From Polytrichum commune (lineage: Eukaryota; Streptophyta; Polytrichopsida; Polytrichales; Polytrichaceae): a DNA stretch of 64,000 bases. A program made the position numbers and the translations under genes. The DNA lies in contig OX485804.1 of the NCBI GenBank assembly GCA_950295325.1, positions 22,010,001 through 22,074,000 of the forward strand. The letters are read 5' to 3'. Shown in pieces: positions 63,144 through 64,000 of this stretch. How positions within the stretch are numbered: the first letter of the stretch is position 1; the number at the start of each line of letters is the position of its first letter. Under the pieces are notes generated by a model. It made no database searches and was not told where the DNA came from. It worked only from the letters and a program-made list of their open reading frames with translations.

Positions 63144-64000
63144 CTGCAACATAACAAACAAAACACCATCAACATGTGCATTATACAAAACATAAATGAA
63201 AGAGCTTATGTATTTTGTTCTACTTCTAGGTAAACATCAACGAATCTTTATATTGATATATTGCAATGCTTAGAAACCTCTACATGATTTTTGATGTGTT
63301 ATTTTGAGGGCTTTAAACAACAAGTTTTGCAACTTCTCCAAGGCAAGGCATTTCGGCTAGGACCAGTGCATTATGAGCATTTGGAATGCACACTTGCCAT
63401 CTCACCACTATTGGGACCCACTAGTGGCAAGCATGGTGGAAGAATCGGGCATTGAATTTCAAGCTTGGTAAGGCCCAATGCGTTGGGCTTTCAAAAATCC
63501 TACAACCACCCTTGATTTCTAGAAAACCCTCCTATTGATTGTTGGTATATAAGCATATGACCACAAAGAGAAAACCCCAAATCTCTCGGATGAATTTCAA
63601 TTGATGGGCGAATAGTTGTTTGTAGCAAGTAAAGAAAGTGGCTCCCCAAGTAGGTTAGTCGAGGTCTCAACACTTTATCTATGCTTAAGAAATGAATGGC
63701 AGTTGGTTGTTTGCACCACTCATACAACAGAGCAAGCTTATCTAGAGGACTTCTCCTAAGTTTTTACTCGAGTGATATGGCTGAGGAACAATTTACTTTC
63801 ATCATGACAGGGTCATGATGTGGATCAAGTCTTGATAGGGTACCTAACACACCACTTAATATTCATCAATTCCAAGATTGTTTAATGTTGACACTTTAGT
63901 CAATGTCAGGGGCACATATCAATATATGTTGCATTCTTTGGCCATTGAAGATACGGTATGCTACAATTTCTCTGAACTTTCTTGAACACATGAGAAATCA
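63144..64000 (-). other. UGT intron side, no first exon recognised
   Basis: Read on the minus strand this leads into the UGT acceptor site. I find no N-terminal UGT motif such as the early HxxP or HGHxxP region. A 75-codon frame at 63500-63727 is not UGT-like. Confidence 0.5.

Noticed and set aside
1-64000. LTR retroelements or other virus-like insertions
   Set aside because: I found no paired LTRs, gag, integrase or capsid-like signature that I could support; the only retroelement recognised is the LINE.

Overview
This window is nuclear DNA of a land plant or close streptophyte relative. It is AT-rich, gene-poor and full of transposon remains. Its host genes are GC-rich, split by short GT-AG introns and typically plant: assimilatory NADH nitrate reductase, a PSPG-box glycosyltransferase and the Elongator subunit ELP6. 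The nitrate reductase has seven introns, more than the usual angiosperm gene, and its first hinge lacks the angiosperm 14-3-3 site. Both fit a non-seed plant better than a flowering plant, but I cannot name the species.

The main structure is a large inverted repeat of nitrate reductase genes. Copy A (minus strand, 8120-12184) and copy B (plus strand, 44543-48619) each have eight exons and open reading frames of 888 and 892 codons, and both look functional. All seven introns have the same length in the two copies. High similarity runs about 0.4 kb past each stop codon and weakens upstream of each start codon. The promoters face each other across roughly 30 kb of repeats.

Layout: 0.8-1.2 kb, a Mutator-type MITE inserted in a hairpin MITE; 1.4-1.7 kb, a second MITE; 2.9-4.6 kb, a decayed pogo/CENP-B-type transposase; 4.9-6.5 kb, a Tc1-type transposon with TA target duplication; 7.7-13.3 kb, arm A; 13.3-24.9 kb, repeats with no recognisable gene; 24.9-32.9 kb, a decayed LINE split by a 2.8-kb fold-back element; 33-43 kb, repeats including three MITEs of one family; 43.2-49.0 kb, arm B; 50.5-53.0 kb, an intact five-exon ELP6 gene on the minus strand; 53-62 kb, further MITEs and blank sequence; 62.3-63.1 kb, the last exon of a family-1 UDP-glycosyltransferase whose first exon is not seen.

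The host genes have separate jobs: nitrate to nitrite in the cytosol, tRNA wobble-uridine modification through Elongator, and glycosylation of small molecules. The two nitrate reductases may give extra dosage or, since their upstream DNA differs, divided regulation. I saw no rRNA, no functional tRNA, no CRISPR array and no clear LTR retroelement or virus-like element.
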